A DNA stretch of 64,000 nt, from assembly GCA_964646625.1 (NCBI GenBank), contig CAZYHC010000006.1, forward strand, positions 99,197 through 163,196. Direction: 5' to 3'. Source of the DNA: DAOULT01 sp964646625. Its GTDB lineage: Bacteria; Chloroflexota; Anaerolineae; CAZYHC01. Below are positions 9,754 through 17,846 of this stretch, in pieces. The notes beneath the pieces are model-generated. The model was not told the origin of the DNA, ran no database searches, and was given only the letters and a program-made list of their open reading frames with translations. Both the position numbers and the translations under genes were made by a program. The stretch's first letter is position 1; the number at the start of each line of letters is the position of its first letter.

Positions 9754-10395
9754 ATGAAAACCTGGCAGGGCATTTTGAAAAGGCTTCTTGACCTGAGCTT
9801 CGCCGTAGGAGGGATGATTTTTCTCTCCCCGCTGTTCGCCATACTTGCTCTGCTCATCAAACTTGACTCCCGCGGCCCGGTTTTCTATGTTCAGGAGCGG
9901 GTTGGTCAAGGCGGCAGGCCATTCCATTGCATCAAATTCAGAACCATGGTGCCAGGGGCGGAGAAGATGGGCCTGGGTCTGGAGGTGGCTCAGAATGATG
10001 CGCGCATCACTCGCGTGGGAGCCTTCCTGCGCCATTGGAGCCTGGATGAACTGCCCCAACTGATCAACGTACTAAAAGGGGAGATGAGCCTGGTGGGACC
10101 CCGTCCTGGCATAATCAGCCAGGTAGCGCGCTATACCCCCTGGCAAAAGCGCCGCCTGGAGGTGAACCCCGGCCTGACAGGATGGGCGCAGGTGAACGGC
10201 CGTAACGCCATAGACTGGGCTCGGCGGATTGAATTGGACGTGTGGTACATTGATCACTGGACACTCTGGCTTGACCTTAGCATTATCTTCAGGACCTTCG
10301 GGGTGCTTCTCAGGCGCGAGGGACTGTACGGGAAAGACGGCATAGCCAGAGATTTCCAAGGAGGGGACGGCATCGTTCAAGGCCATGGCTCATAA
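9754..10395 (+). CDS. PglC-type sugar-1-phosphate transferase (initiating enzyme)
   Basis: A 213-residue monotopic phosphoglycosyl transferase. I use the ATG at 9754, preceded by GTGGAGAG, rather than the in-frame TTG at 9739. It has the N-terminal membrane hairpin (LDLSFAVGGMIFLSPLFAIL), the motif RVGQGGRPFHCIKFRTM and the signature LDELPQLINVLKGEMSLVGP with the catalytic Asp-Glu pair, then NPGLTGWAQVNGRN. This short form without extra transmembrane helices matches PglC. It transfers a sugar phosphate from UDP-sugar to undecaprenyl phosphate and so starts glycan assembly. The acetyltransferase gene downstream overlaps it by 11 bp, which suggests that a diacetamido sugar is the first residue. 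Confidence 0.93.
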   Translation: MKTWQGILKRLLDLSFAVGGMIFLSPLFAILALLIKLDSRGPVFYVQERVGQGGRPFHCIKFRTMVPGAEKMGLGLEVAQNDARITRVGAFLRHWSLDELPQLINVLKGEMSLVGPRPGIISQVARYTPWQKRRLEVNPGLTGWAQVNGRNAIDWARRIELDVWYIDHWTLWLDLSIIFRTFGVLLRREGLYGKDGIARDFQGGDGIVQGHGS

Positions 10396-11053
10396 GGTGG
10401 TTATCTTGGGAGCAGGGGGACACGCCCGCGAGATAGTGGAGGTCTTCCTGGATGGTAGCAGCAAAGGAGAGGGCTGGCCGGTTCTGGGCTATATAGATGA
10501 GAACCCGGCCAGTCACGGCAAAACGCTGGACGGCCTGCCGGTATTGGGCAATTTCCGCTGGTTCGAGGGAGTAGATCGGGGTGAGGTGCAGGTTATCTGC
10601 GCCGTAGGCACGCCCCAGGTGGCCCACGAGTTGGTGCAGAAGGCTCTCGATCTCGGTCTGGAATTCTGTAAAGCTGTCTCGCCGCTGGCCCATGTTTCCC
10701 CTTTCGCTCGCTTGGGCCGGGGGGTTATGCTCTTCGCCCACAGCGTGATCAACACCGGAGCCGAGATAGGTGATTTCTCCACCCTGAACCTGGCTGCTAC
10801 CGTCAGCCACGATACAGTGGTGGGACCTTTTTGCAACATCAACCCTGGAGTCCATCTGGCCGGCAATGTGCGGGTGGAGGAAGGCTGTTACATCGGCATG
10901 GGGGCAAACATAATCCAGGGAGTGACCATCGGAGCCTGGAGCATCATCGGGGCCGGAACGGTCGTGGTGAAGGATATTCCTCCCAACGTCACCGCCGTGG
11001 GTGTGCCGGCCAAAGTGATAAAAACTCGGGAGGAAGGATGGTATGAACGATAG
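10385..11053 (+). CDS. PglD/NeuD-type sugar O/N-acetyltransferase
   Basis: A 222-residue protein with the N-terminal dinucleotide-like fold KVVILGAGGHAREIVEVFLD and a C-terminal left-handed beta-helix of hexapeptide repeats (for example INTGAEIGDFSTLN, NVRVEEGCYIGMGANI, VTIGAWSIIGAGTVVVKDI). This is the architecture of PglD, which acetylates the 4-amino group of a UDP-4-amino-sugar. The candidate catalytic His lies in AATVSHDTVVGP. It overlaps the transferase gene before it and the aminotransferase gene after it by 11 bp each. Together with the aminotransferase it would make a UDP-diacetamido-dideoxy sugar; that pathway role is an inference. Confidence 0.88.
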   Translation: MAHKVVILGAGGHAREIVEVFLDGSSKGEGWPVLGYIDENPASHGKTLDGLPVLGNFRWFEGVDRGEVQVICAVGTPQVAHELVQKALDLGLEFCKAVSPLAHVSPFARLGRGVMLFAHSVINTGAEIGDFSTLNLAATVSHDTVVGPFCNINPGVHLAGNVRVEEGCYIGMGANIIQGVTIGAWSIIGAGTVVVKDIPPNVTAVGVPAKVIKTREEGWYER

Positions 11054-12221
11054 ACCTGCTATTCTGGACAACAAGCCAGTATTCGAACAAGCTTTACCCT
11101 TCGTGCGACCGACCCTTCCAGCATACGAAAACCTGAGTGGGCAGGCGGCGGAGATACTGAGCACTGGTATGCTTACCAAGGGCAAATATCTGCGGGACTT
11201 CGAGGAACGACTGGCCGCTCACCTGGGGGTCAAGCACGCCGTGGGGGTCTCCAGTTGCACCACCGGCCTGATGCTGACCTATCAAGGGCTGGATTTGGCG
11301 GGCGAGGTTATCGTGCCCGGCTTCACCTTCATGGCCACCGTCAGCGCTCTGGTCTGGAGCGGCCTCAGACCGATCTTTGTGGATGTGGACTTTGAGACCA
11401 CCAACATCGATGCCGCCCAGGTGGAGAAGGCTATCACGCCCGAAACCTCGGCCATCGTGGCCGTCCACAACTTCGGCAATCCGGCTCCCATCAAGGAATT
11501 AGAAGAGATAGCCGCCCGCCACAGCCTGAAACTCATCTTCGACGCCGCCCACGGCTTTGGGGCTCTGTACCGGGGACAACCTGTGGGACGCTTCGGTGAC
11601 GCGGAGGTTTTCAGCCTCAGCCCGACCAAGCTGTTGGTGGCCGGTGAAGGGGGAATCGTGGCCACCAACGATGACGAGTTGGCCCGCCGGGTGCGGGTAG
11701 GCCGGGAGTATGGCAACGATGGTCACTACGGTACGGAGTTCCCCGGAATAAACGCCCGCCTGGCGGAATTCAACGCCATCCTGGGGCTGGAGAGCCTGGA
11801 GATGCTGGAGAGCAACGCCTGTGGTCGGAACAGAGTAGCGGCGCTCTTCCGGGAGAGGTTGGGCCAATTGCCTGGCGTGTCTTTCCAGAGAATCGAGCCG
11901 CAAAATCGCTCTTCATACAAGGATTTTTCCATCGTCATCGATGAGAGCGAATTCGGCCTCTCTCGTGACCAGTTGGCCCAGGCTCTCAGAGAGGAGGGAG
12001 TGGACACCCGTAATTACTACGATCCGCCCGTTCACCTTCACAAGCCTTATAAGATTTATTTCCGAGAAGGCCAGGCACTCCCCGTTACAGAAGACCTGGC
12101 CAGGAGAAGCATCAGCTTGCCCATTTACTCACACATGAATGATGAAACTGTGTATGGAATTTGCAGGGCTGTCGAGCGCATCTATCGTCATGCCTCTGAG
12201 GTGAAGAAAGCGCTTGCCTGA
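11043..12221 (+). CDS. DegT/DnrJ/EryC1-family sugar aminotransferase
   Basis: A 392-residue PLP-dependent aminotransferase of the sugar type. It has the N-terminal FVRPTLPAYENLSGQAAEILSTG region, the PLP-phosphate segment GVSSCTTGLMLTYQGL, DAAHGFGALYRG with the ring-contacting Asp, and FSLSPTKLLVAGEGGIVATN with the Schiff-base Lys. The C-terminal half has VDTRNYYDPPVHLHKPY and LPIYSHMNDETV, both characteristic of the family. It converts a 4-keto-NDP-sugar to the 4-amino-sugar using glutamate. It sits between the acetyltransferase and the membrane-anchored SDR gene, so the three may cooperate on one nucleotide sugar. Confidence 0.93.
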   Translation: MNDRPAILDNKPVFEQALPFVRPTLPAYENLSGQAAEILSTGMLTKGKYLRDFEERLAAHLGVKHAVGVSSCTTGLMLTYQGLDLAGEVIVPGFTFMATVSALVWSGLRPIFVDVDFETTNIDAAQVEKAITPETSAIVAVHNFGNPAPIKELEEIAARHSLKLIFDAAHGFGALYRGQPVGRFGDAEVFSLSPTKLLVAGEGGIVATNDDELARRVRVGREYGNDGHYGTEFPGINARLAEFNAILGLESLEMLESNACGRNRVAALFRERLGQLPGVSFQRIEPQNRSSYKDFSIVIDESEFGLSRDQLAQALREEGVDTRNYYDPPVHLHKPYKIYFREGQALPVTEDLARRSISLPIYSHMNDETVYGICRAVERIYRHASEVKKALA

Positions 12222-12259
12222 GACCCAAAATGTTCCTGTTCAGTAAAAGGGGGAGAACC

Positions 12260-13810
12260 ATGCGCCTTAATAAACCTATATTACTGCGCATTGCCGTCGA
12301 TACTGTTCTAATCAATTTCTCATTTCTTACAACCCTGGCCCTGCGCCTGCTGCTCCTCGGCTGGCTCAGGTCGCCAGAGGTCTCGACCTGGGAGTCGTAC
12401 CTGGAGATACACTGGGAAACCTTGAGCGAGTACCAGAATTCGGCCTGGCTGGTGACGGCGGTGTGCCTGATTGTCTTCTATCTGAGCGGCTTCTATACCT
12501 TTGGGCGCGGTTACCGCCGCCGTTACAAGGCCCTGATCATTTTCCAGGCCGTGTCTCTTTCTTACCTGATCTTCGCTTTCCTGGCTCACTTTATGGGTAT
12601 CATGTCCTTGAAACGAGGCGTGCTGATTGGCGGCTGGTTGATCACCCTTCTGACAGTGGGTGGAGCTCGTTTGGGAGCCGTGGTCTTGACCTGGATGCTG
12701 GCTATCGAGCGAAGAATGAGGGTGCGGGGAGAGATCGAGGGCGAGATAGAGAAGGTGCTGGTCATTGGCGGCGCAGGCTACATCGGTTCCATACTAATTC
12801 GCAAGCTGTTGAAGAGGGGTTATAAAGTAAGGCTTCTCGATCTTCTTCTGTATGGCGATGAATCCATTGCTGAACTGTACGATGAACCCAACTTCGAATT
12901 CATCAAGCGTGACTTCAGGAACGTGGAAACCATCGTCCATTGTTTCCAGGATATGGATGCCGTGATCCACCTGGGGGCCATCGTCGGGGATCCAGCCTGC
13001 GCTCTGGACGAGGAGCTTAGCATCGAAATCAACCTGGAAGCCACGCGCATGATCGCTGAGGTGGCCAAAGGGTACGGCGTGCAACGTTTCCTGTTCGCTT
13101 CCACCTGTAGTGTCTACGGGGCCAGCGACGCAATCCTGGACGAGAGATCGGCTCTGAATCCTGTCTCCCTCTACGCCAGGACGAAGATAGACTCTGAGAA
13201 GGTGCTGCTATCCTTCAATAGCGTCGATTTTTCTCCCATCATCTTGCGCCTGGCTACCGTCTACGGGCTGTCCCCTCGCCCCCGTTTCGACCTGGTGGTC
13301 AACCTGCTGACGGCCAAAGCTATTTTTGAAGGGGAGATTACTATCTTTGGGGGCCAGCAGTGGCGGCCTTTCATCCACGTCGAGGATGCAGCAGAAGCTT
13401 TTGTGAAATGCCTTCATGCTCCTTTGGCTGCTGTGAAGGGGCAAATCTTCAACGTGGGTTGCAATGAGCAAAATTGCCAGATATACCGTATAGGCGAGTT
13501 CATTAAAGAGCTGGTTCCGGAAGCGATCGTGACTGTTGAAGAGCGGGATTCTGATCTGCGGAATTATCACGTCTGCTTCGATAAGATTCGAAATCAACTG
13601 GGGTTTGTGCCTGGCAAGACCGTTGAGGAGGGCATCCTGGAGATAAAAGAAGCCATTGAGGAGGGCCGGATAAAGGATTATAGGGATCAGCAATACCACA
13701 ACAGCAAATTCCTGGCGGAAGAGGACAACGCCAGGATAGCCAAAGCCTTTGTCATGTCGCCGCTTTTGACTACCTCGCCGTTGAGGGCAGCGCTCTCCGA
13801 TGGTGGATAG
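12260..13810 (+). CDS. membrane-anchored SDR sugar epimerase/dehydratase
   Basis: A 516-residue protein. The ATG at 12260 follows GGGGGAG, so I reject the earlier in-frame ATG at 12230. Residues 1-150 form about four transmembrane segments (LLRIAVDTVLINFSF, WLVTAVCLIVFYLSGFYTFG and others), resembling the membrane part of PglF/WbpM-type dehydratases. The rest is an extended SDR domain with the NAD motif GGAGYIGSIL, FASTCSVYG and the catalytic Tyr-Lys pair in SLYARTKIDSEK. PglF-type enzymes normally carry Met instead of this Tyr, so the catalytic half looks like a GalE/RmlB-type enzyme. It may be a 4-epimerase or a 4,6-dehydratase. It overlaps the ligase gene by 11 bp. Confidence 0.8.
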   Translation: MRLNKPILLRIAVDTVLINFSFLTTLALRLLLLGWLRSPEVSTWESYLEIHWETLSEYQNSAWLVTAVCLIVFYLSGFYTFGRGYRRRYKALIIFQAVSLSYLIFAFLAHFMGIMSLKRGVLIGGWLITLLTVGGARLGAVVLTWMLAIERRMRVRGEIEGEIEKVLVIGGAGYIGSILIRKLLKRGYKVRLLDLLLYGDESIAELYDEPNFEFIKRDFRNVETIVHCFQDMDAVIHLGAIVGDPACALDEELSIEINLEATRMIAEVAKGYGVQRFLFASTCSVYGASDAILDERSALNPVSLYARTKIDSEKVLLSFNSVDFSPIILRLATVYGLSPRPRFDLVVNLLTAKAIFEGEITIFGGQQWRPFIHVEDAAEAFVKCLHAPLAAVKGQIFNVGCNEQNCQIYRIGEFIKELVPEAIVTVEERDSDLRNYHVCFDKIRNQLGFVPGKTVEEGILEIKEAIEEGRIKDYRDQQYHNSKFLAEEDNARIAKAFVMSPLLTTSPLRAALSDGG

Positions 13811-15206
13811 CGAGATGGAGAGTAGCAGATGGCAGATAGCCGGGTGGGTCGCCGAGCGGGAGCTTTGGTTGCTTTTAATCATCACTCCGCTCCTGCTCTT
13901 TCTGAACCCGCTCACGCCCCTGGGGTTGGCCCTGGTGCCCGTGCCCTGGTTCTGTCGCTGGGCGGTGCGGGGCCGTCCCACCGTGCGCACGCCCCTGGAC
14001 GTGCCCATCCTGGGCCTTTTACTCATGACCATAGTGAGCCTCTACCCGGCGGTGGACGTCTCCTGGAGTATGCCCAAGCTGTGCGGCATCATCCTGGGGG
14101 TGGCGGTTTTCTACGGCCTGGTCAACGGCGCACGCACCAGGAGAGAGGTGTGGGCCCTGGCGATGGTGTTGGTCCTGGCCGGGCTGGGCGTCTCCTTGGT
14201 GGGCCTGGCGAGCATCAGTCAGTGGCCCAGAAGCAAGGTATTCACCGCGCCCGAGGTCTACAAGAGCCTGCCCCATCTCATTAAGAAGGTGCCACGCTCC
14301 AGGCTGGAGTTTAATCCCAACGAGGTGGGGGGGGCGCTGACCCTGTTCATACCCTTACAACTCTCTTTGCTGGTAGCCTCCTTGAGAACACGGTCTGAGG
14401 ATTGGCTCTCGATAGCAGCAAGCAGCAGGCAGCAAGCAGCAAGCTTGCAGGGGGCGCGAGCCAATCCTGGGATGAGAGAGAAACCGAGGTGGGCTGTCTC
14501 TTTGTGGCATCTGGGCGTGTCCAGGATGTTTATCAGCGTGGCGCTGGGGGTTATCCTTTTAATCACGTGCTCTACCCTGATTCTGACCCAATCGCGTAGC
14601 GCCTGGCTGGGGGCGGTGGTGGGCCTGCTGATTCTGGGCCTCTGGTACAACCGCTGGTTCGGGCTGACTGTACCTCTGGCGGCGATTGCGTCCTACCTGG
14701 TTATACGATATAATGTAGTAGGAATAGCTAACGTTGTCTGGACGCCGGCGGTAGCCATGCGCTTCCAAGGGCGGCTGGATATCTGGCAACAGTCCATAGA
14801 CATGATCCGGGATTTTCCCTTTACAGGGATCGGGCTGAGCAACTTCCCGTACGTGGTGCTTAACTATCCCGCCTTCCTGGGCAAGCCTGGAGACTGGGAA
14901 TTCCATGCCCACAACATCTACCTCCAGGTAGCCCTTGACCTGGGGCTGCCGGGTCTGGCGGCGTACCTGGCGCTAATGGTCATCTTTGCCCTGATCTCCT
15001 GGCGGGCCTACCGCCGCCTCAAGGGGAAGGCCGAGCGTGCACTGGTGGCGGGCCTTTTCTGCGGCGTCCTGGCCTACCATGTCCACAACCTGACCGATTG
15101 CATCCCCCCGGGGGCCAAGCCCGGCCTCTTCCTGTGGGCCATGCTGGGCCTGGCAACGGTTGTCTACCTCCAGGCTGCACGAGAGGAGCTCGAACAGGAT
15201 ATTTGA
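13800..15206 (+). CDS. O-antigen ligase/polymerase family membrane protein
   Basis: A 468-residue polytopic membrane protein. It has the Wzy_C/WaaL-type core: STLILTQSRSAWLGAVVGLL, then a large outer loop with GRLDIWQQSIDMIRDFPFTG, IGLSNFPYVV and HAHNIYLQVALDLGLPGLAA. It would ligate or polymerise the lipid-linked glycan on the outer face. Residues about 204-220 come from a GCAGCAA-rich simple repeat (14411-14455) that reads as an insertion between two hydrophobic segments and is unlikely to be conserved. The start is uncertain: ATG 13800 overlaps the previous gene, and ATG 13815 is an alternative. Confidence 0.85.
   Translation: MVDSEMESSRWQIAGWVAERELWLLLIITPLLLFLNPLTPLGLALVPVPWFCRWAVRGRPTVRTPLDVPILGLLLMTIVSLYPAVDVSWSMPKLCGIILGVAVFYGLVNGARTRREVWALAMVLVLAGLGVSLVGLASISQWPRSKVFTAPEVYKSLPHLIKKVPRSRLEFNPNEVGGALTLFIPLQLSLLVASLRTRSEDWLSIAASSRQQAASLQGARANPGMREKPRWAVSLWHLGVSRMFISVALGVILLITCSTLILTQSRSAWLGAVVGLLILGLWYNRWFGLTVPLAAIASYLVIRYNVVGIANVVWTPAVAMRFQGRLDIWQQSIDMIRDFPFTGIGLSNFPYVVLNYPAFLGKPGDWEFHAHNIYLQVALDLGLPGLAAYLALMVIFALISWRAYRRLKGKAERALVAGLFCGVLAYHVHNLTDCIPPGAKPGLFLWAMLGLATVVYLQAAREELEQDI
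14411..14455 (+). repeat. GCAGCAA-type short repeat inside the ligase gene
   Basis: A run of near-tandem seven-base units (GCAGCAA, GCAGGCA, GCAGCAA, GCAAGCTTGCA) lies within the ligase coding frame and encodes a Ser/Gln/Ala stretch. Similar units occur between genes elsewhere in the window. I read it as a spacer repeat that has entered the frame without breaking it. Confidence 0.6.
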
Positions 15207-16477
15207 TGAAGCTCAAACATCTAATAGATTTCTGTGAACACCAATCTATTTCAAAAAGGAGGAAGAAACGAGCCAATTCGCCTGTAGATATTGTGAGAAA
15301 TAGTTTTCAAAGGTGGAGACTGGCGGCCGCTATAAGTTCGTTGTTCAGTTCGTTGTTCAGTTCGTTGTTCAGGGTGGTCCTGCCTACTATCCTTTTATTG
15401 ACCTGTGGCTTGATCGGCTGTCGGGAGCCGCTCAGGCCAGAGATGCCCACTTTCATCCCGCCCACGCCGACCTACACACCCATCCCGCCGACAGATACGC
15501 CACAGCCGACGGCTACCTTCACCCGGATAGCGATGGCTACCAGGCGGCCGCCAACCTACACGCCAACGCCGACAGCCACAAACACGCCTGCACCTGCCAA
15601 TCCCGGGCCAGTCATATCTAATCCCAGGCCCACCCCGACGCCCGAGTTCAGAGGGAAGCTCGTCTTTCAGGTATCGAGCGGCGGCGACATTTACATCATC
15701 AACGCCGACGGCAGTGGGCTGAGGCGTCTGACCCACGGCCTGGACCCGGCTCTGTCATCTGATGGTAGACAGGTAGCCTTTACCCGCTGGGAGTTTCCGC
15801 ACGGGGTCTACGCCATCAATGTTGACGGTACAGGCGAGCGGCAGATCTTCGGCCAGGAGCAGACCAAATCGCCCATGTGGTCGCCGGACGGCAGGCTAAT
15901 CGCCTTCAGCTTTCGGCGGCTCAAGGATGCCGGGAGCGACCTGGAGCATGGCGAGTGGCGGCTGGGAGCGGTGGAGGTCGAAACCGGGCGCTTCAGCGAG
16001 CTACCCACCTACCTGGGCAGTTCTTCGCCCACCTGGGGGCCGCCGTGGACGGGGCCAGCCATCATCTACGACGGAGCTAAGGGCCTGGGCCTCGTCACCC
16101 TGGAGGGCTCGTACCGTTACCTGACCGATCATCCTGCCCACTGTACTCCGGCCTGGTCGCCGGACGGCAGCCGGGTGGCCTACGTGATCCGCTATCCCGA
16201 CCGCGGGGAGCTATGGGCTATGAATCCCGACGGCAGCGGCCAGGTTCCGCTGACTGCTCCGCCCCTGGGAGCCAGGCGGCCGATCAGCAGCGTGGCTCCG
16301 GCCTGGTCGCCCGATAGCCAGTATATTGTTTTTCTGTCCAACCGCAACGGGCCGTGGGAGATGTTCGTGATGAAAGCCGATGGCAGCGAGCAGCGCAAGA
16401 TGTGCGCCACTGCCCTGGACCACCTGAGCTTCTCCTACGAGTTCGCCAGCGAGAGGGTGGTTTCTTGGGGGCCGTGA
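15206..16477 (+). CDS. PD40/TolB-like propeller lipoprotein with Thr-Pro linker
   Basis: A 423-residue protein whose ATG shares its A with the stop of the preceding gene. The N-terminus has a basic stretch, a hydrophobic segment and a lipobox (LTCGLIGC), so it is probably a lipoprotein. A Thr/Pro linker (TYTPTPTATNTPAPANP) follows. A beta-propeller then shows repeated units such as DIYIINADGSGLRRLT, PMWSPDGRLIAFS, PAWSPDGSRVAYV and PAWSPDSQYIVFLSN. The C-terminus ends ERVVSWGP, a version of a tail seen in five other propellers in this window. The function is unknown; a periplasmic or surface scaffold is likely. A 12-bp triplicate repeat lies in the signal region. Confidence 0.8.
   Translation: MKLKHLIDFCEHQSISKRRKKRANSPVDIVRNSFQRWRLAAAISSLFSSLFSSLFRVVLPTILLLTCGLIGCREPLRPEMPTFIPPTPTYTPIPPTDTPQPTATFTRIAMATRRPPTYTPTPTATNTPAPANPGPVISNPRPTPTPEFRGKLVFQVSSGGDIYIINADGSGLRRLTHGLDPALSSDGRQVAFTRWEFPHGVYAINVDGTGERQIFGQEQTKSPMWSPDGRLIAFSFRRLKDAGSDLEHGEWRLGAVEVETGRFSELPTYLGSSSPTWGPPWTGPAIIYDGAKGLGLVTLEGSYRYLTDHPAHCTPAWSPDGSRVAYVIRYPDRGELWAMNPDGSGQVPLTAPPLGARRPISSVAPAWSPDSQYIVFLSNRNGPWEMFVMKADGSEQRKMCATALDHLSFSYEFASERVVSWGP
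15335..15370 (+). repeat. three tandem copies of AGTTCGTTGTTC
   Basis: Three perfect 12-bp direct repeats lie inside the signal-peptide coding region of the propeller lipoprotein, giving the peptide SSLFSSLFSSLF. Because the unit is a multiple of three, copy-number change would alter signal length but keep the frame. Confidence 0.9.
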
Positions 16478-16483
16478 AGCTAT

Positions 16484-16598
16484 TGGAGGGTGGAAAGTGG
16501 AAGTTGGAAGGTGGAAGTTGGGAGAGTGGAAAATCGAGAGGAGAGAATTAAGTCTTCTGTCTCCAACCTCCAATCTCCAATCTCCAATCTCGACACAC
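16484..16598 (+). repeat. GGAAGTT / CAATCTC seven-base spacer repeats
   Basis: Between the propeller lipoprotein and the first HlyD-like gene lies a purine-rich run of GGTGGAA/GTTGGAA units (16484-16530), then a pyrimidine-rich run with CAATCTC repeated three times (16568-16590). They resemble short tandemly repeated heptamers. The first HlyD-like frame runs through them, which makes its true start hard to place. Confidence 0.65.
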
Positions 16599-17846
16599 GG
16601 TTTAGTTATCATCCTGTTTTCAGTATGCCTGCTCGTCGTGGGCTGTAGCGGAGCGGTGGCAGCCAGACCTATACCATATAGTACATACACTTTCTCGCCC
16701 GTCGTCACCCCCACCGCCACCCCGAAGCCGATCATCAAGGCCGACTACCAGGTGAAACGGGGTACTATCGTGGGCACGGTCCGGGCGCGGGGCCGGGTGT
16801 TCTCTGCCAGGGCGGAGCGGCTCTTCTTCGAGATAGGTGGCCGGGTGCAGACCATCAGCGTCACGGTAGGCAGCCGGGTGGTCGAAGGCATGGCCCTGGC
16901 CGAGCTCAAGACGACGGAGCTCGAGAACGAAGTGCAACTGGCGGAGTGGAACCTGGAGTTGGCCTATCTGGAGTTGAAGAAGGCCCAGGCCATGCCGCTG
17001 GAGGACGAACTGGCCCTGCTCGAAGCAGAGCTGGACAAAGCGTTCCTGGCCCTCCAGAGGGCCCAGGCGGCCTACGACATTGTTCTGAAAGGACCGGGGG
17101 GACCCGGGGCAGGGGCCAGCGCCGAAGGTCTGGCCTTGCAGCAGGCCACCCTCAATTACGAGGCTGCTGTGTCGGCCTACGAGAGCAAGTCAGCCAACCT
17201 GAAGGCCGAAGAGGTGGGGCTAACTCTTCTCTGGAGGAAGGTGGCCCGGGCCCGGGAGGAACTGACCAGGGCCCAGGCCCGACTGGACAAGGCCAGGCTG
17301 ATGGCCCCCGCCGGCGGGCAGGTCTACGCTCTGGAGATCAGCCCTTACGACGTGGTCAGGCCCTACCAGCGAGTGATGACCATCGTCGATCCGACCGTCC
17401 TGGAGGTGCGGGCCAACCTGGACGAGGCCACGGCCAGGAAGGTTCAGGTGGGACAGGAAGTGAAGATTACCTTCGACGTCCTGCCGGATAAGCCGCTCGA
17501 GGGAAGGGTGATGGAGGTCGTTCCCGGCATCTCTAAAGAGGATGAAAGCATCATCTATCTGACTACCATAGCCTTCGTCTCCCGCCCTCCCCGCCAGGTG
17601 GAGATCGGGATGATCGCCGGGCTGGAGATCGAGGTCGAGCGCCACGAAGGGGTGCTTTTGGTGCCGACCAGAGCCGTCCGCGTTATCGGCTCCCGAAAGT
17701 ACGTCTTTGTGGTGGGGGAGGACGGCCGGCTGGCCGAGGTCGAGGTGGAGACGGGGCTTTCCAACGCCGACCAGACAGAGATCGTGAGCGGCTTGAAAGA
17801 AGGCGATGCTATCGTGGTGGGGATATATGGCCAAGAAGCGGATTAA
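16497..17846 (+). CDS. HlyD/RND-type periplasmic adaptor lipoprotein
   Basis: Up to 449 residues. The frame opens with GTG at 16497 inside the spacer repeat. The real start is unclear because no ATG precedes the signal sequence; CTG 16557 after AGGAGAG is another candidate. The hydrophobic segment GLVIILFSVCLLVVGC ends in a lipobox. Then come a barrel-sandwich half (QVKRGTIVGTVRARGRV), a long coiled coil rich in Glu/Ala/Leu (about residues 140-260), the returning half (KARLMAPAGGQVYALEI) and a C-terminal barrel with LLVPTRAVRVIGSRKYVFVV. This is the membrane-fusion-protein architecture of MacA/HlyD. No ABC transporter or outer-membrane partner is encoded nearby. Confidence 0.82.
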   Translation: MEVGRWKLGEWKIERRELSLLSPTSNLQSPISTHGLVIILFSVCLLVVGCSGAVAARPIPYSTYTFSPVVTPTATPKPIIKADYQVKRGTIVGTVRARGRVFSARAERLFFEIGGRVQTISVTVGSRVVEGMALAELKTTELENEVQLAEWNLELAYLELKKAQAMPLEDELALLEAELDKAFLALQRAQAAYDIVLKGPGGPGAGASAEGLALQQATLNYEAAVSAYESKSANLKAEEVGLTLLWRKVARAREELTRAQARLDKARLMAPAGGQVYALEISPYDVVRPYQRVMTIVDPTVLEVRANLDEATARKVQVGQEVKITFDVLPDKPLEGRVMEVVPGISKEDESIIYLTTIAFVSRPPRQVEIGMIAGLEIEVERHEGVLLVPTRAVRVIGSRKYVFVVGEDGRLAEVEVETGLSNADQTEIVSGLKEGDAIVVGIYGQEAD

